Shown piece after piece: positions 6,250 to 13,725 of a stretch of 44,103 nt of DNA. The stretch lies in NCBI GenBank assembly GCA_900320485.1, contig ONSO01000003.1, positions 4,523 through 48,625 on the forward strand, given 5' to 3'. The notes beneath the pieces were generated by a model that saw nothing but the letters and a program-made list of their open reading frames with translations, did no database searches and was not told where the DNA came from. This stretch comes from an uncultured Lachnospiraceae bacterium (GTDB taxonomy: Bacteria; Bacillota; Clostridia; Lachnospirales; Lachnospiraceae). How positions within the stretch are numbered: the first letter of the stretch is position 1; each line of letters begins with the position of its first letter. Both the position numbers and the translations under genes were made by a program.

Positions 6250-8037
6250 ATGAAAATCATTTACAAAGACGGCACCGTCGGCGAGTGTCCCGAAGAGGAG
6301 GTAACTCACGTACTTCGTCACTCTGCCGCACACATCATGGCTCAGGCCATTCAGAGACTCTACCCCGAGGCAGACTTTGCCTATGGTCCCGCAACTGAGA
6401 GGGGATTTTACTACGACGTAGACCTTGGAGACAAGAAGCTTACTGACGAGGATCTTGCTGCCATCGAGGCAGAGATGAAGAAGATCACGAAGGAGAACCT
6501 TCCCTTCAAGTCCTTCATCCTTGGCCGCGAGGAGGCCGTAAAGTTCATGCACGAGCGCGGAGCAAAGTATAAGGAGGAGCATATTGGCGATCTTCCTGAA
6601 GATGCCATCATCAGCTTCTATCAGCAGGGCGATTACGTGGACATGTGCATCGGACCCCACATTACCTACACGAAAGCGTTGAAGGCCTTCAAGATCACCG
6701 GACAAAGCGGTGCTTACTGGAAGGATAATGCAAAGAATAAGATGCTCACCCGTATCAACGGCGTGGCATTTGCAACCCAGGAAGAGCTTGCAGAGTATGA
6801 GAAGCAGCTGGAGGAGGCTAAGGCCAGAGACCACCGTAAGATCGGTAAGGAGATGGGCCTGTTCATGACGGATGACCTGATTGGAAAGGGTCTTCCCATG
6901 TTCCTTCCCAAGGGCTACATTGTATGGCAGGAGCTGGAAAACTATATTCGATCCAAGGAAGTAAAGCTTGGCTATCAGCACGTTCTGACCCCTTGCGTCG
7001 GCAGCGTTCAGCTGTATAAGACCAGCGGCCACTGGGATCATTATCGTAAGAACATGTTCCCTCCCATGGAGGTAGAGGGTGAGACCTTTGTGCTCCGTCC
7101 CATGAACTGCCCTCATCACATGATGATCTACGCAAACAAGCCTCACAGCTATCGTGAGCTTCCCATCCGCATCGGTGAGATCGCGCATGACTTCCGTTTT
7201 GAGGCCAGCGGTACCTTAAAGGGCATCGAGCGCGTAAGACATTTCTGCCAGAATGACGCACACCTTTTCGTAACCCCCGGCCAGATCGAGGAGGAGTTCA
7301 AGAAGGTGGTTGACCTGATCCTTGACGTTTACAAGGATTTCGGCATCACGGATTATCGCTGCGTGCTTTCCCTGCGTGATCCCGCGGATACCGAGAAGTA
7401 TTATCCCGATGATGACATGTGGAATAATGCGGAGAACGCACTTCGTCAGGTGCTCAACGACATTGGCATTGAGTATACGGAGGAGATCGGCGAGGCAGCC
7501 TTCTATGGTCCTAAGCTGGACGTAAACGTAAAACCTGCAGTGGGCGGTGAGTATACCCTGTCCACCTGCCAGCTGGACTTCTGCCTGCCCATGAAGTTTG
7601 ACCTGAAGTACATAGACAGCGATTCCACCGAGAAGACGCCCGTGGTACTTCACCGTGCGATCCTTGGCACGCTGGATCGTTTCATGGCTTATATCATTGA
7701 GCAGACCATGGGTAAGTTCCCGACCTGGCTTGCACCTCTTCAGGTAAAGGTTCTTCCCGTCAGCGAAAAGACCAACGACTATGCCGCAAAGGTCAACGAG
7801 GCGCTGGAGAATGCCGGCGTTCGTACCTTCCTGGATGACAGAAGCGAGAAGATCGGTTACAAGATCCGCGAAGGTCAGCAGGTAGACCGCGTGCCTTACA
7901 TGCTGATCATCGGCCAGAAGGAGGCCGAGGAAGGCACCGTCAGCGTTCGTAAGCGCGACTGCACCGAGAACGAGGTCATGAGCCTGGAAGCCTTTATCGC
8001 AAAGGTGACCGAGGAGATCCGCACCAAAGCAAGATAA
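6250..8037 (+). CDS. thrS: Threonyl-tRNA synthetase lacking the TGS domain
   Basis: A 595-residue ThrRS that charges tRNA-Thr in the cytoplasm. The ATG at 6250 follows AAAGGAG; longer in-frame starts lie inside the T-box leader and are not credible. The N-terminal editing domain shows HxxxH (H24, H28) and the DMCIGPH cysteine/histidine (C133, H137). The class II catalytic core has the zinc-ligand cysteine in MNCPHH (C287), motif 2 FRFEASG and motif 3 VLHRAILGTLDR, and the anticodon-binding domain ends the protein. Only a few residues remain of the usual ~60-residue TGS domain, as in other short clostridial ThrRS. Codon use is strongly biased, as expected for a highly expressed gene. It is regulated by the T-box. 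Confidence 0.97.
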   Translation: MKIIYKDGTVGECPEEEVTHVLRHSAAHIMAQAIQRLYPEADFAYGPATERGFYYDVDLGDKKLTDEDLAAIEAEMKKITKENLPFKSFILGREEAVKFMHERGAKYKEEHIGDLPEDAIISFYQQGDYVDMCIGPHITYTKALKAFKITGQSGAYWKDNAKNKMLTRINGVAFATQEELAEYEKQLEEAKARDHRKIGKEMGLFMTDDLIGKGLPMFLPKGYIVWQELENYIRSKEVKLGYQHVLTPCVGSVQLYKTSGHWDHYRKNMFPPMEVEGETFVLRPMNCPHHMMIYANKPHSYRELPIRIGEIAHDFRFEASGTLKGIERVRHFCQNDAHLFVTPGQIEEEFKKVVDLILDVYKDFGITDYRCVLSLRDPADTEKYYPDDDMWNNAENALRQVLNDIGIEYTEEIGEAAFYGPKLDVNVKPAVGGEYTLSTCQLDFCLPMKFDLKYIDSDSTEKTPVVLHRAILGTLDRFMAYIIEQTMGKFPTWLAPLQVKVLPVSEKTNDYAAKVNEALENAGVRTFLDDRSEKIGYKIREGQQVDRVPYMLIIGQKEAEEGTVSVRKRDCTENEVMSLEAFIAKVTEEIRTKAR

Positions 8038-8038
8038 C

Positions 8039-8150
8039 GTGCCACGGGGGACAACGTGCCACGGGGGACGGTTCTTGTTGGCACGTTTCTGCCACGGGGG
8101 ACGGTTCTCATTGGCATGTTTCTGCCACGGAGGACGGTTCTCAATGGCAC
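8039..8150 (+). repeat. Hairpin repeat array A (1 partial + 3 units)
   Basis: Starting 2 bp after the thrS stop there is a truncated unit (8039-8052) and then full units at 8056-8084, 8090-8116 and 8123-8150. Each has the form GTGCCA, cGGGGGACGGTTCTC, TGGCA and can fold into a hairpin. Units are spaced 33-34 bp by a GTTTC-like linker. The same element recurs at 11994, 39342 and 41086. Confidence 0.9.
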
Positions 8151-8191
8151 CTTGAAAATGTGCAAGAAGATTTATCTAAAAAGATTTTATT

Positions 8192-8216
8192 CCAGTGCCC
8201 TTTTGCGGGGCACTGG
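8192..8216 (+). terminator. Strong hairpin downstream of thrS
   Basis: CCAGTGCCC pairs perfectly with GGGCACTGG (9 bp, 7-nt loop). No T-run follows, so it may be a 3' stabilising hairpin rather than a classical terminator. Confidence 0.5.
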
Positions 8217-8248
8217 AAGGCTAGAAATTCAGTAGCATCTTTATTCTG

Positions 8249-8280
8249 TTGAAACATTGCATTCTGGCGTAATGTTTCAA
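8249..8280. repeat. 10-bp perfect inverted repeat
   Basis: TTGAAACATT (8249-8258) and AATGTTTCAA (8271-8280) are separated by 12 nt. It could be an operator or an mRNA hairpin. No gene lies between 8038 and 8545: the stretch holds this inverted repeat, the hairpin repeats and the 63-bp tandem repeat. Confidence 0.6.
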
Positions 8281-8349
8281 GCTGGCAGCATATCATTGCC
8301 GAGAAGCTAATCAAGCTTCCATGCAACAAAATCCCCTAAATATTATCCA

Positions 8350-8525
8350 ATAGTTGCCCCAAAGGAGTCCGAAAGAAGGAAAAGGGCAACAAAAGAAGAA
8401 CTAACAGAAAGAATAGTTGCCCCAAAGGAGTCCGAAGGAAGGAAAAGGGCAACAAAAGAAGAGCTAACAGAAAGAATAGTTGCCCTAAAGGAGTCCGAAG
8501 GAAGGAAAAGGGCAACAAAACAAGA
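8350..8525 (+). repeat. 63-bp tandem repeat (about 2.8 units)
   Basis: Units begin at 8350, 8413 and 8476 (atagttgcccyaaaggag...), exactly 63 bp apart and more than 90% identical; the third ends after ~50 bp. Each contains GTTGCCC and GGGCAAC, a 7-bp inverted repeat with a 24-nt loop that includes an AAAGGAG Shine-Dalgarno-like sequence. The array ends 20 bp before the ATG of the nuclease-like gene and probably forms its leader. Confidence 0.9.
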
Positions 8526-8545
8526 AGGAAAAGGAGAAAAATAAA

Positions 8546-9487
8546 ATGGCAAAAATAATATCACGCATTAGGCCTACGTATTTGTACGAGGAAGCAATTA
8601 GAAGGTATCAAGAATTGCTGAAAATCAAAGTAGAATTAGAGGTATCCCTAGAGAAAGCACCGCCGGGGAAAATTCACGTCATACGTTCAAAAAATCGTAC
8701 GCAATTCTATTTAAGAATGAAGAAAACTGATCTAATGGGAGAATATATTTCAAAATCAGATGCATTAAGGCTAAGAACATATATTCAAAAAGCATATGAT
8801 GAAAAAATCCTAAAGCATCTTGATCGAGAATTGTGTATTCTGGAATCATTTTTAAGAAAATCTAACTGTTTTCTCGAAGGCCCGGCACAAATCCAAACCA
8901 AAGACCAAGTCAAAGGTCCGGCACATATTTCAACAACTAATTTCATTAAAGGTGAGCCGTCAATTCGACTAAGCCATCCCGTCGAAGGAATCCAACAAAT
9001 CTATTCAAGTTTTCCCGAAGAGGCAAGAAAATATATAATTCCCATAACGACGTCAGATGAAGAGTACGTGAAGCATTGGCTTGACATATCTTACGTCGGA
9101 AAAGAAATTCCTGAGTATCTGCCTTGCTATGAAACGAACAGGAAAGAAAAGGTAAGGTCGAAATCAGAACTCAACATTGCAAATGCATTGGCAGCAAAAG
9201 GAATACCTTATAAATATGAGTGCCCGTTGGTCCTAAAAAACGGAATTACGATCTATCCTGACTTTACGGTTCTCAACATAAGGGAGAGAGGGGAGATTTA
9301 TTGGGAACACAGGGGAATGATGGATGATAAAGACTATGCCAGAAATTCCGTTTCAAGAATCAAAACATATGTGGCAAACGGATATTTTCTTGGGACTGAC
9401 CTGATCATTACCGAGGAAACGTCGGCAAGTCCTTTAGGAACTAATGAAATTGATGCCATTATCAAAAAGTATTTGCAGGATCCTTGA
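8546..9487 (+). CDS. Putative PD-(D/E)XK nuclease-like protein of unknown role
   Basis: A 313-residue soluble protein. The first ~110 residues are charged and helical, with a SKNRTQFYLRM strand. A linker (111-150) carries degenerate repeats of GPAQIQT/GPAHIST/GEPSIRL. The last 110 residues resemble a restriction-endonuclease-like core: VRSKSE (E208) on a helix, YKYECPL, YPDFTV (D239) and YWEHRGMMDD (E254), giving E...D...ExH rather than the usual ExK. I have seen similar hypothetical proteins in Lachnospiraceae but know no function. AAGGAG precedes the ATG. Codon use is more A/T rich than in neighbouring genes, suggesting transfer. Alternatives are a defence nuclease, a DNA-repair accessory, or a degenerate non-catalytic fold. 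Confidence 0.55.
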   Translation: MAKIISRIRPTYLYEEAIRRYQELLKIKVELEVSLEKAPPGKIHVIRSKNRTQFYLRMKKTDLMGEYISKSDALRLRTYIQKAYDEKILKHLDRELCILESFLRKSNCFLEGPAQIQTKDQVKGPAHISTTNFIKGEPSIRLSHPVEGIQQIYSSFPEEARKYIIPITTSDEEYVKHWLDISYVGKEIPEYLPCYETNRKEKVRSKSELNIANALAAKGIPYKYECPLVLKNGITIYPDFTVLNIRERGEIYWEHRGMMDDKDYARNSVSRIKTYVANGYFLGTDLIITEETSASPLGTNEIDAIIKKYLQDP

Positions 9488-9527
9488 CGTGATGGGAGTC
9501 GACGGCACCGGATTTGTTGCAAAAAAC

Positions 9528-9556
9528 GCATCTTACTTCATAAAAATGCATCTTAC
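9528..9556 (+). promoter_or_regulatory. Third direct-repeat pair, LytTR-like
   Basis: GCATCTTAC occurs at 9528-9536 and 9548-9556 with a 20-bp period, 34 bp before the TATAAT of the promoter of the hydrolase/LytTR/DUF3021 operon. Arrangement resembles the pairs at 866 and 4138, although the 9-mer itself fits the LytTR consensus only loosely. Confidence 0.4.
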
Positions 9557-9558
9557 CA

Positions 9559-9590
9559 GGGGAACCCTTGTGGTTCCCTTTTCCTTTTTC
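9559..9590 (+). terminator. Intrinsic terminator downstream of nuclease-like gene
   Basis: GGGAACC (9560-9566) pairs with GGTTCCC (9572-9578), followed by the T-rich run TTTTCCTTTTTC. It closes the transcript of the gene ending at 9487. Confidence 0.8.
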
Positions 9591-9596
9591 TATAAT
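9568..9596 (+). promoter_or_regulatory. Promoter of the hydrolase/LytTR operon
   Basis: TTGTGG (9568-9573) and TATAAT (9591-9596) are 17 bp apart; the -35 lies within the terminator stem. Its match is weak, in keeping with activation from the repeat pair upstream. Confidence 0.55.
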
Positions 9597-9634
9597 CGCC
9601 TCAGTAGGACGCATTACGGAAAAGGAGAAAAAGC

Positions 9635-11077
9635 ATGATAACGTTGTTGATCTTAATGGGACTGGAAATCGGATTTGGTGCGTGGACGATGGGCTGGCAG
9701 AAGGAAAAAGAGAAGTGGCTGAAAAACCGCCTGCTCATCAGTGGCATTCAGTGGGGGCTGATCCTGATGATGCTGGTGCTTCCCGTAGGAAATAAGGCGC
9801 TCCGTTTTACCGGAGCAGCCATTCTTTTGGGGCTTCGTTTTCTTATTGGTGGCATTAGGTACCTCATCAAAAGGAGAAAGGCATCGGGGGAGAGAGGAAA
9901 GCTTCGGACGATCCTGGGTACCGTTTCTGGTTGCGCCATTATATTTTTGGCCCTCCTCCCGGCCCTGATCTTTACCGGATATCAGGGACTAAAAACCACG
10001 GGACAATATGAGGTAAAGACAGTCAGTGCCATTCTGACGGATGAAAGCCGCCTGGAGACCTTTGAAAAGGATGGATCCCATAGGGAGGTTCCCATTTACG
10101 TATACTATCCGGAGATCCGCGGTGAAAGTACGGACGTGAAGTTCCCCTTGATCCTCTTTTCCCATGGGGCTTTCGGATATTATCAGAGCAACGCCTCCAC
10201 CTATATGGAGCTTGCAAGTAACGGATACGTGGTGATCAGCATGGAGCACCCCTATCATTCCATCTTTACAAAGGATACGGAAGGCAAGACTATCATGGCG
10301 GACCGCGGGTTCCTGCAGGATGCCTTGCGGATTGGAAACGCAGAGGATGGAACCATTCCCGAGGAAGAGATTTTTGAGACTTCCCGCGGGTGGATGAAGC
10401 TGCGCACGGAGGACATGGGGTTTGTACTGGATGAGGTTACGGCCAAGGCTACAGACGTACAAAGCAGCGAAAATGGGCAAGGCAGCATGAGCGGGAAGGT
10501 CTGCAAAGGCATAAGCCATGGCAGCTCTCTGCTGGGAGAGGTGTGGCACGTGGAACGCCGGGAAGAGATGGAAAAGGCACTTGCCATGATCGACCTTACA
10601 AAGATCGGCGTCATGGGGCATTCCATGGGAGGCGCCACCAGTGTGACCATAGGCAGGACGAGGAACGACGTGGATGCAGTCATCGACATTGACGGGACCA
10701 TGTTGGGGGAGCAGCTTTCCTTTGAAAATGGCGTTTATCGATATTATGATGAGGCGTATCCGGTGCCGCTTCTTGCATTTAATAATGAAAAGCATCAAAA
10801 AGACTATGCAAACTATGGAACCAATTACGTCAACGGTGCGGTGCTTGCAAATGCAAAGGATGGAAGGTATACTTACGTTAAGGGGAGCGGACACGTGAAT
10901 TACACGGATCTGCCGCTGTTTTCCCCCTTCCTTTCCTCCCTGCTGGGGACGGGAAGCGTTGATGCCAGGGGATGCGTTGAGACCATGAACGGCGTGATTC
11001 TGCAGTTTTTCGATCATTACTTAAAGGGAGTTGGGGAGCTGCAGATCATGGATGCTTATGAGATCACGGCGAAATAA
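9635..11077 (+). CDS. Membrane-anchored alpha/beta hydrolase, PAF-acetylhydrolase-like
   Basis: A 480-residue protein. Four hydrophobic segments in the first ~120 residues form a membrane anchor, and the remainder is an alpha/beta-hydrolase. An oxyanion region (PLILFSHGAFGYYQSN) precedes the nucleophile elbow GHSMGG (S330), and VIDIDG and a late GSGHVNY histidine complete a likely catalytic triad. This pattern fits the platelet-activating-factor acetylhydrolase/dienelactone-hydrolase-like group (PF03403-like). The substrate is unknown. The ATG has AAAAGGAG upstream. It is the first gene of an operon with a LytTR regulator and its DUF3021 partner, so it may be an effector of that system. Confidence 0.8.
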   Translation: MITLLILMGLEIGFGAWTMGWQKEKEKWLKNRLLISGIQWGLILMMLVLPVGNKALRFTGAAILLGLRFLIGGIRYLIKRRKASGERGKLRTILGTVSGCAIIFLALLPALIFTGYQGLKTTGQYEVKTVSAILTDESRLETFEKDGSHREVPIYVYYPEIRGESTDVKFPLILFSHGAFGYYQSNASTYMELASNGYVVISMEHPYHSIFTKDTEGKTIMADRGFLQDALRIGNAEDGTIPEEEIFETSRGWMKLRTEDMGFVLDEVTAKATDVQSSENGQGSMSGKVCKGISHGSSLLGEVWHVERREEMEKALAMIDLTKIGVMGHSMGGATSVTIGRTRNDVDAVIDIDGTMLGEQLSFENGVYRYYDEAYPVPLLAFNNEKHQKDYANYGTNYVNGAVLANAKDGRYTYVKGSGHVNYTDLPLFSPFLSSLLGTGSVDARGCVETMNGVILQFFDHYLKGVGELQIMDAYEITAK

Positions 11078-11107
11078 AAGAACCCGTAAGGTGCGGGCGG
11101 AGTGGAT

Positions 11108-11548
11108 ATGGAGATCAAGATTTTCAAGGTGGGAAAGGAAAAGCCTGAAGAAATGGAGATCCGCTGTCATGAGGTGACGGAGGAAGTGCGGGAGATTGTG
11201 GCCTTTGTCAAGACCAGGCAGGGGAGACTTACGGGTCTGCAGGAGGGACGCCAGTTTGAGGTTCCCGTGACGGACGTCTGCTACGTGGAGGCCGTAGACA
11301 ACAAGGTTTTTCTCTATACGCAAAAACAGGTCTACGAGACAAGGCAAAAACTCTATGAGCTGGAGGAGCTTTTGAGGGAGAAGTATTTCCTCAGGGTCTC
11401 GAAATCCATGCTCCTGAATCTGATGAAGGTGCAGTCCGTGAAGCCGGCAATGAACGGAAGAATGCTGGCGGTTCTAAGGGGCGGCGAAGAGATCATGATC
11501 ACAAGGAAGTACGTATCAGAGCTTAAAAGGGCGTTAAAGGAAGGGTGA
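11108..11548 (+). CDS. LytTR DNA-binding regulator (second copy)
   Basis: A 146-residue stand-alone LytTR protein, a paralogue of the one at 4953: VPVTDVCYVEAVDNKVFLY, then YFLRVSKSMLLNLMKVQSV and RKYVSELKRAL. I chose ATG 11108, since GGAG (11099-11102) precedes it by 5 nt; the GTG at 11102 would overlap that Shine-Dalgarno. The N-terminal ~45 residues (KIFKVGKEKPEEMEIRCHEV) form the usual strand-helix extension. The DUF3021 gene follows after 4 bp. It probably acts on its own operon through the repeat at 9528. Confidence 0.87.
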   Translation: MEIKIFKVGKEKPEEMEIRCHEVTEEVREIVAFVKTRQGRLTGLQEGRQFEVPVTDVCYVEAVDNKVFLYTQKQVYETRQKLYELEELLREKYFLRVSKSMLLNLMKVQSVKPAMNGRMLAVLRGGEEIMITRKYVSELKRALKEG

Positions 11549-11552
11549 TGGC

Positions 11553-11993
11553 ATGAAGGATAGGGAATTTTGGACGGATTTCATCAAAACGTATTTTATG
11601 GTTGCAACGCTGATCACGGGAGTTATGGGCCTGATCGGTTCCATTCTCATGCCGGAGATGACCTTTGGCTATCAGGCCTTTTGGTCACCGCTCTTCTATG
11701 CGGCCGTGGGGACACTTCCTAATCTGGTACTGTATTCCAAAAGAGAGCTTACGGTAAAAGAACTCTTATTTCGTAAGCTCTTGCAGCTTCTCCTGATCGA
11801 GGCCGGCATCTTTTTTGTGGCTTTCTTTGGCGTAAGCGACGAGTGGAGACAGCCGCACCTGATGCTTGCCCTGGGAGGCAGCGTTTTCGTGGTTTATCTG
11901 CTGGCAACGCTGATCGCCTGGATCGAGAACCTGCTGTCGGCCAGGGCAATCAGCGAAGAGCTGTTACGGTTTCAGCAGAAATATTCGGAATAA
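11553..11993 (+). CDS. DUF3021 membrane protein (second copy)
   Basis: A 146-residue four-helix membrane protein with the DUF3021 plan, including the conserved helix-3 region after a cytoplasmic KRELTVKELLFRKLLQ segment and a C-terminal amphipathic tail. It is the presumed membrane inhibitor of the LytTR regulator encoded immediately upstream. AAGGGTG lies 7 nt before the ATG. The stop codon is followed almost directly by a hairpin-repeat pair. Confidence 0.82.
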   Translation: MKDREFWTDFIKTYFMVATLITGVMGLIGSILMPEMTFGYQAFWSPLFYAAVGTLPNLVLYSKRELTVKELLFRKLLQLLLIEAGIFFVAFFGVSDEWRQPHLMLALGGSVFVVYLLATLIAWIENLLSARAISEELLRFQQKYSE

Positions 11994-12051
11994 TGCGAGA
12001 ACCGTCCCCGGTGGCACATTGTGTGCCAATGAGAACCGTCCCCAGTGGCAC
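11994..12051 (-). repeat. Hairpin repeat pair B
   Basis: A 5'-truncated unit (11994-12017) and a full unit (12023-12051) of the dispersed hairpin repeat, in reverse orientation (GAGAACCGTCCCC, GTGGCAC). They begin 1 bp after the DUF3021 stop codon and abut the promoter at 12053. Confidence 0.88.
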
Positions 12052-12052
12052 A

Positions 12053-12081
12053 TTGACAGAGGATTTTAGAAGTGCTATTAT
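12053..12081 (+). promoter_or_regulatory. Strong sigma-A promoter
   Basis: TTGACA (12053-12058) and TATTAT (12076-12081) are 17 bp apart. The -35 starts one base after the repeat unit. The leader holds two small hairpins, GTTAG/CTAAC (12087-12102) and GACTG/CAGTC (12108-12124), before the next gene. Confidence 0.85.
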
Positions 12082-12131
12082 ACATAGTTAGATGAAGCTA
12101 ACCATAGGACTGTTCTGATCAGTCTACTGAA

Positions 12132-12848
12132 ATGGATGGAAAGGGTGCCAAACGAATCATGGAGAATCATAAAAGTGCGAAAACAAATGCGATCATGGCA
12201 GGAGCGGGGATCGCAGGGGCAGTTACGTATGCGGTGGCGGACCTGTTTTTATATGTTGGAAAGAACATGCTGTCAAGTGACAAGCTGTCGTTGTGGGACG
12301 TGCCGGAGTGGCGGCTCATGACTTCCATGTGGATCGGAGCCGTGGGGAGTCTCCTGTTACTTTTGGGTTTTCTCAGTCTCGGAAAAATGTATTACGACGT
12401 ATTTCGGAAGAAGGGAAATCTTCTGATCCTGCCGGCATTATTATGCATCGGCGGGGTGCTGTACATGCATTTTACCCTTGGCGTATATGGGCCGCTAACC
12501 TACCGGTCGGCAGCAGCGGCGGGCGTGCCTGATCAGCAGATCCTTACCCTTGTGCAAAATGCGGATGCTTACTTAAACCCGCTGACGGGAGTCTTAATAG
12601 TGCTTGGATACTCCACGGAAATCGTACTTTGTTATGGGATTTTAAGCGGCCGATTTGGGCTGAAAAAGCGAACGGTTCTCTATATGTTTGGAGGATACTT
12701 CCTTCTGGCTTTGCTCATCGTGATCATTGCAAAGATCACCGGCGAGATGGGAATCGTTGGATCGCTGGAAAGCCTTTTGGAAACGACCTTTTTCATACCT
12801 GCGTACCTGTATTGGAAGAAAGGAGACAATCGTGTTACTCGTCATTGA
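12132..12848 (+). CDS. DUF6796-like membrane protein
   Basis: A 238-residue membrane protein with seven predicted helices, resembling the DUF6796 family of Firmicutes (recognition from memory). No catalytic motif is apparent. The first ATG (12132) has no ribosome site; ATG 12159, giving MENHKSAKTN, follows GGAAAGGG at a rather long distance and may be the true start. It is transcribed from the promoter at 12053. The next gene overlaps by 17 bp. Confidence 0.65.
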   Translation: MDGKGAKRIMENHKSAKTNAIMAGAGIAGAVTYAVADLFLYVGKNMLSSDKLSLWDVPEWRLMTSMWIGAVGSLLLLLGFLSLGKMYYDVFRKKGNLLILPALLCIGGVLYMHFTLGVYGPLTYRSAAAAGVPDQQILTLVQNADAYLNPLTGVLIVLGYSTEIVLCYGILSGRFGLKKRTVLYMFGGYFLLALLIVIIAKITGEMGIVGSLESLLETTFFIPAYLYWKKGDNRVTRH

Positions 12849-13314
12849 AAGTATTGTTACGTGCTTTGTGCTACTCATTGTTTGCGTGGTAGGCATTGCA
12901 AACGGTCCGGCGGGGCTTGTTTGCTTTTATGAAAAAGAGGTGCAGGACAGAGTCGTGGAGCTTGGGCTTACCACGAAAGACCGGATCAAGAGAAATAAGG
13001 GCATTGCGTTTCTGGCGCTGATGGTGCCATTGCTGATCCTCGTTCCATGCATGGTCTATCAAGTGAACGGTGCGTCGGATTTTAAGTCTGCAGCGTTTCA
13101 GATGGCCGTGATCTACGTGGTTTCAGGCCTGTTCGACAGGATCTTTATTGACTGGTATTGGGTGACAAAAACAAAAGCATGGATTATTCCCGGAACGGAG
13201 GATCTTATGCCTTACGTTTATGGAAAAACGATGGTGATGAAGTGGTCATCCACGGTTATTGGGTTTCCTGTCATGGCAGTGATCATTGCATGGATCGTGT
13301 CGCTGTTTTCCTAA
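12832..13314 (+). CDS. Conserved membrane protein of unknown function
   Basis: A 160-residue protein starting with GTG at 12832, placed by AAAGGAG 6 nt upstream; longer ATG starts run far into the preceding gene. It has four hydrophobic segments, with a soluble stretch between the first two (FYEKEVQDRVVELGLTTKDRIKRNK). I do not recognise a characterised family. The 17-bp overlap with the DUF6796-like gene implies co-expression, and a strong terminator follows at 13346. Confidence 0.7.
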   Translation: MLLVIESIVTCFVLLIVCVVGIANGPAGLVCFYEKEVQDRVVELGLTTKDRIKRNKGIAFLALMVPLLILVPCMVYQVNGASDFKSAAFQMAVIYVVSGLFDRIFIDWYWVTKTKAWIIPGTEDLMPYVYGKTMVMKWSSTVIGFPVMAVIIAWIVSLFS

Positions 13315-13345
13315 TACCGAGAAAACTGAAAATGAAGTAAGAAAG

Positions 13346-13388
13346 ACGCCTTGGGCATGCATTACGGCAGACCCAAGGCGTTTTCTGT
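13346..13388 (+). terminator. Intrinsic terminator
   Basis: ACGCCTTGGG (13346-13355) pairs perfectly with CCCAAGGCGT (13372-13381), followed by TTTTCTGTT. It ends the 12053 transcript. Confidence 0.88.
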
Positions 13389-13723
13389 TACGCAGCTCCG
13401 GAACAAAGTATCAGGACTTTGAACATGAATTTGCTTCAAGCATGAGCGAGTCTAATTATCTGTTTTATCAGCAGGCGTACCGGATGGGAATTACAACCCG
13501 GAAGATTACAAAGAAAGATTTACACATTCTGGATTCAGCGTATTGGAAGGCAATCTGTGAACCCTTCGTTCACAACTATTCCTGGGAGGAAATCGTATCT
13601 CTCACCGATCATGTCTGTGCGTTTATGAATTATTATCATCTGCTTGGGATCGGCGACGACCTGATCGCAAAGTATCAGGATTCGAAGGGCTTTGATCTGA
13701 CAAGCGTTTTTAAGGAGGCATGA
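13385..13723 (+). pseudogene. C-terminal remnant of a TetR-type regulator
   Basis: The frame lacks a start and the N-terminal helix-turn-helix. What remains (FEHEFASSMSESNYLFYQ, then KDLHILDSAYWKAICEP, then VSLTDHVCAFMNYYHLLGI) resembles the ligand-binding C-terminal half of TetR regulators that precede exporter-type ABC transporters in Lachnospiraceae. The break coincides with the terminator at 13346, suggesting a deletion joined the two. A decayed ABC gene follows 2 bp after its stop, consistent with a former regulator-transporter operon. Confidence 0.55.
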
Positions 13724-13725
13724 CC

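Noticed and set aside
6232..7188. 318-residue antisense frame across thrS
   Set aside because: Shadow of a highly biased gene; no ribosome site.
8336..8564. Minus-strand frames through the 63-bp repeat (LPFSFLRTPLGQL repeats)
   Set aside because: Period is a multiple of 3, so open frames arise by chance; no ribosome site and low-complexity product.
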